From assembly GCA_016124235.1 (NCBI GenBank), contig WGOC01000042.1, positions 1-64,000 on the forward strand: 64,000 bases of DNA. Reading direction: 5' to 3'. Every line of letters begins with the position of its first letter. Positions within the stretch are counted from its first letter, which is position 1. Below are positions 63,987 through 64,000 of the stretch, piece after piece. Both the position numbers and the translations under genes were made by a program. The DNA is from a bacterium. Its GTDB lineage: Bacteria; Verrucomicrobiota; Verrucomicrobiia; Limisphaerales; RI-55. A model generated the notes under the pieces. It was not told the DNA's origin, ran no database searches, and saw only the letters and a list, made by a program, of their open reading frames with translations.

Positions 63987-64000
63987 GGTCTGGGAGGTTT

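Overview
The window looks like a chromosomal segment of a Verrucomicrobiota bacterium, most likely Limisphaerales (the Pedosphaera-like group, old subdivision 3). The pointers are two DUF1592/DUF1552 gene pairs with CxxCH haem motifs, one PEP-CTERM and one VPDSG-type C-terminal sorting tail, a ThuA-like protein, a type-II pseudopilin-like secreted protein, HEAT-repeat proteins, several unrelated intergenic inverted-repeat elements, and many start codons without a clear Shine-Dalgarno site. The cell is diderm: LptD, an LptF/G permease and a tripartite RND efflux system are present. No rRNA, tRNA, CRISPR array or intact prophage was seen.

Layout. The left edge holds what may be the end of an insertion sequence. 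From 0.5 to 7.1 kb lie a ThuA-like protein, a Xer recombinase, an Lrp-type regulator, a SYLF protein, a PEP-CTERM protein, a subtilase and a small XRE regulator. PurC follows, then a tetR-adaptor-RND pump-outer membrane factor operon (8.2-14.6 kb) with a 27-bp palindrome over the tetR start codon, and a RapA-like SNF2 ATPase. From 18 to 29 kb come a VPDSG-type protein, an EF-hand membrane protein, LptD, a permuted NlpC/P60-like protein, and an overlapping DUF885/S9 peptidase pair.

From 29 to 46 kb two DUF1592-DUF1552 pairs (the first with a large HEAT-repeat protein downstream) flank an ABC-2 permease, PyrD, a Pmp3-like peptide overlapping a GH13 enzyme, and a sialate-O-acetylesterase-like lipoprotein. 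A four-helix-bundle (23S rRNA intervening sequence type) gene bounded by short inverted repeats sits inside the second pair. From 46 to 52.5 kb there are a GDSL esterase, a secreted propeller-like protein, GAPDH with a perfect terminator hairpin, and a WecB-like epimerase. A decayed 3' end of a second gap gene lies 2.7 kb from the intact one.

The most unusual gene (52.75-54.44 kb) is a single reading frame that joins an ECF sigma factor to a membrane segment, a coiled coil and a piece of a secretin domain. The right end carries an LptF/G permease overlapping a double-GAF histidine kinase, an M20 peptidase, a glycosyltransferase-flippase-methyltransferase run, and a pseudopilin-like protein.

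Functionally the window is dominated by envelope work: outer-membrane assembly, efflux, surface polysaccharide, secreted hydrolases and peptidases. The best candidate for something undescribed is the sigma-secretin chimera, followed by the inserted four-helix-bundle module and the EF-hand membrane protein.
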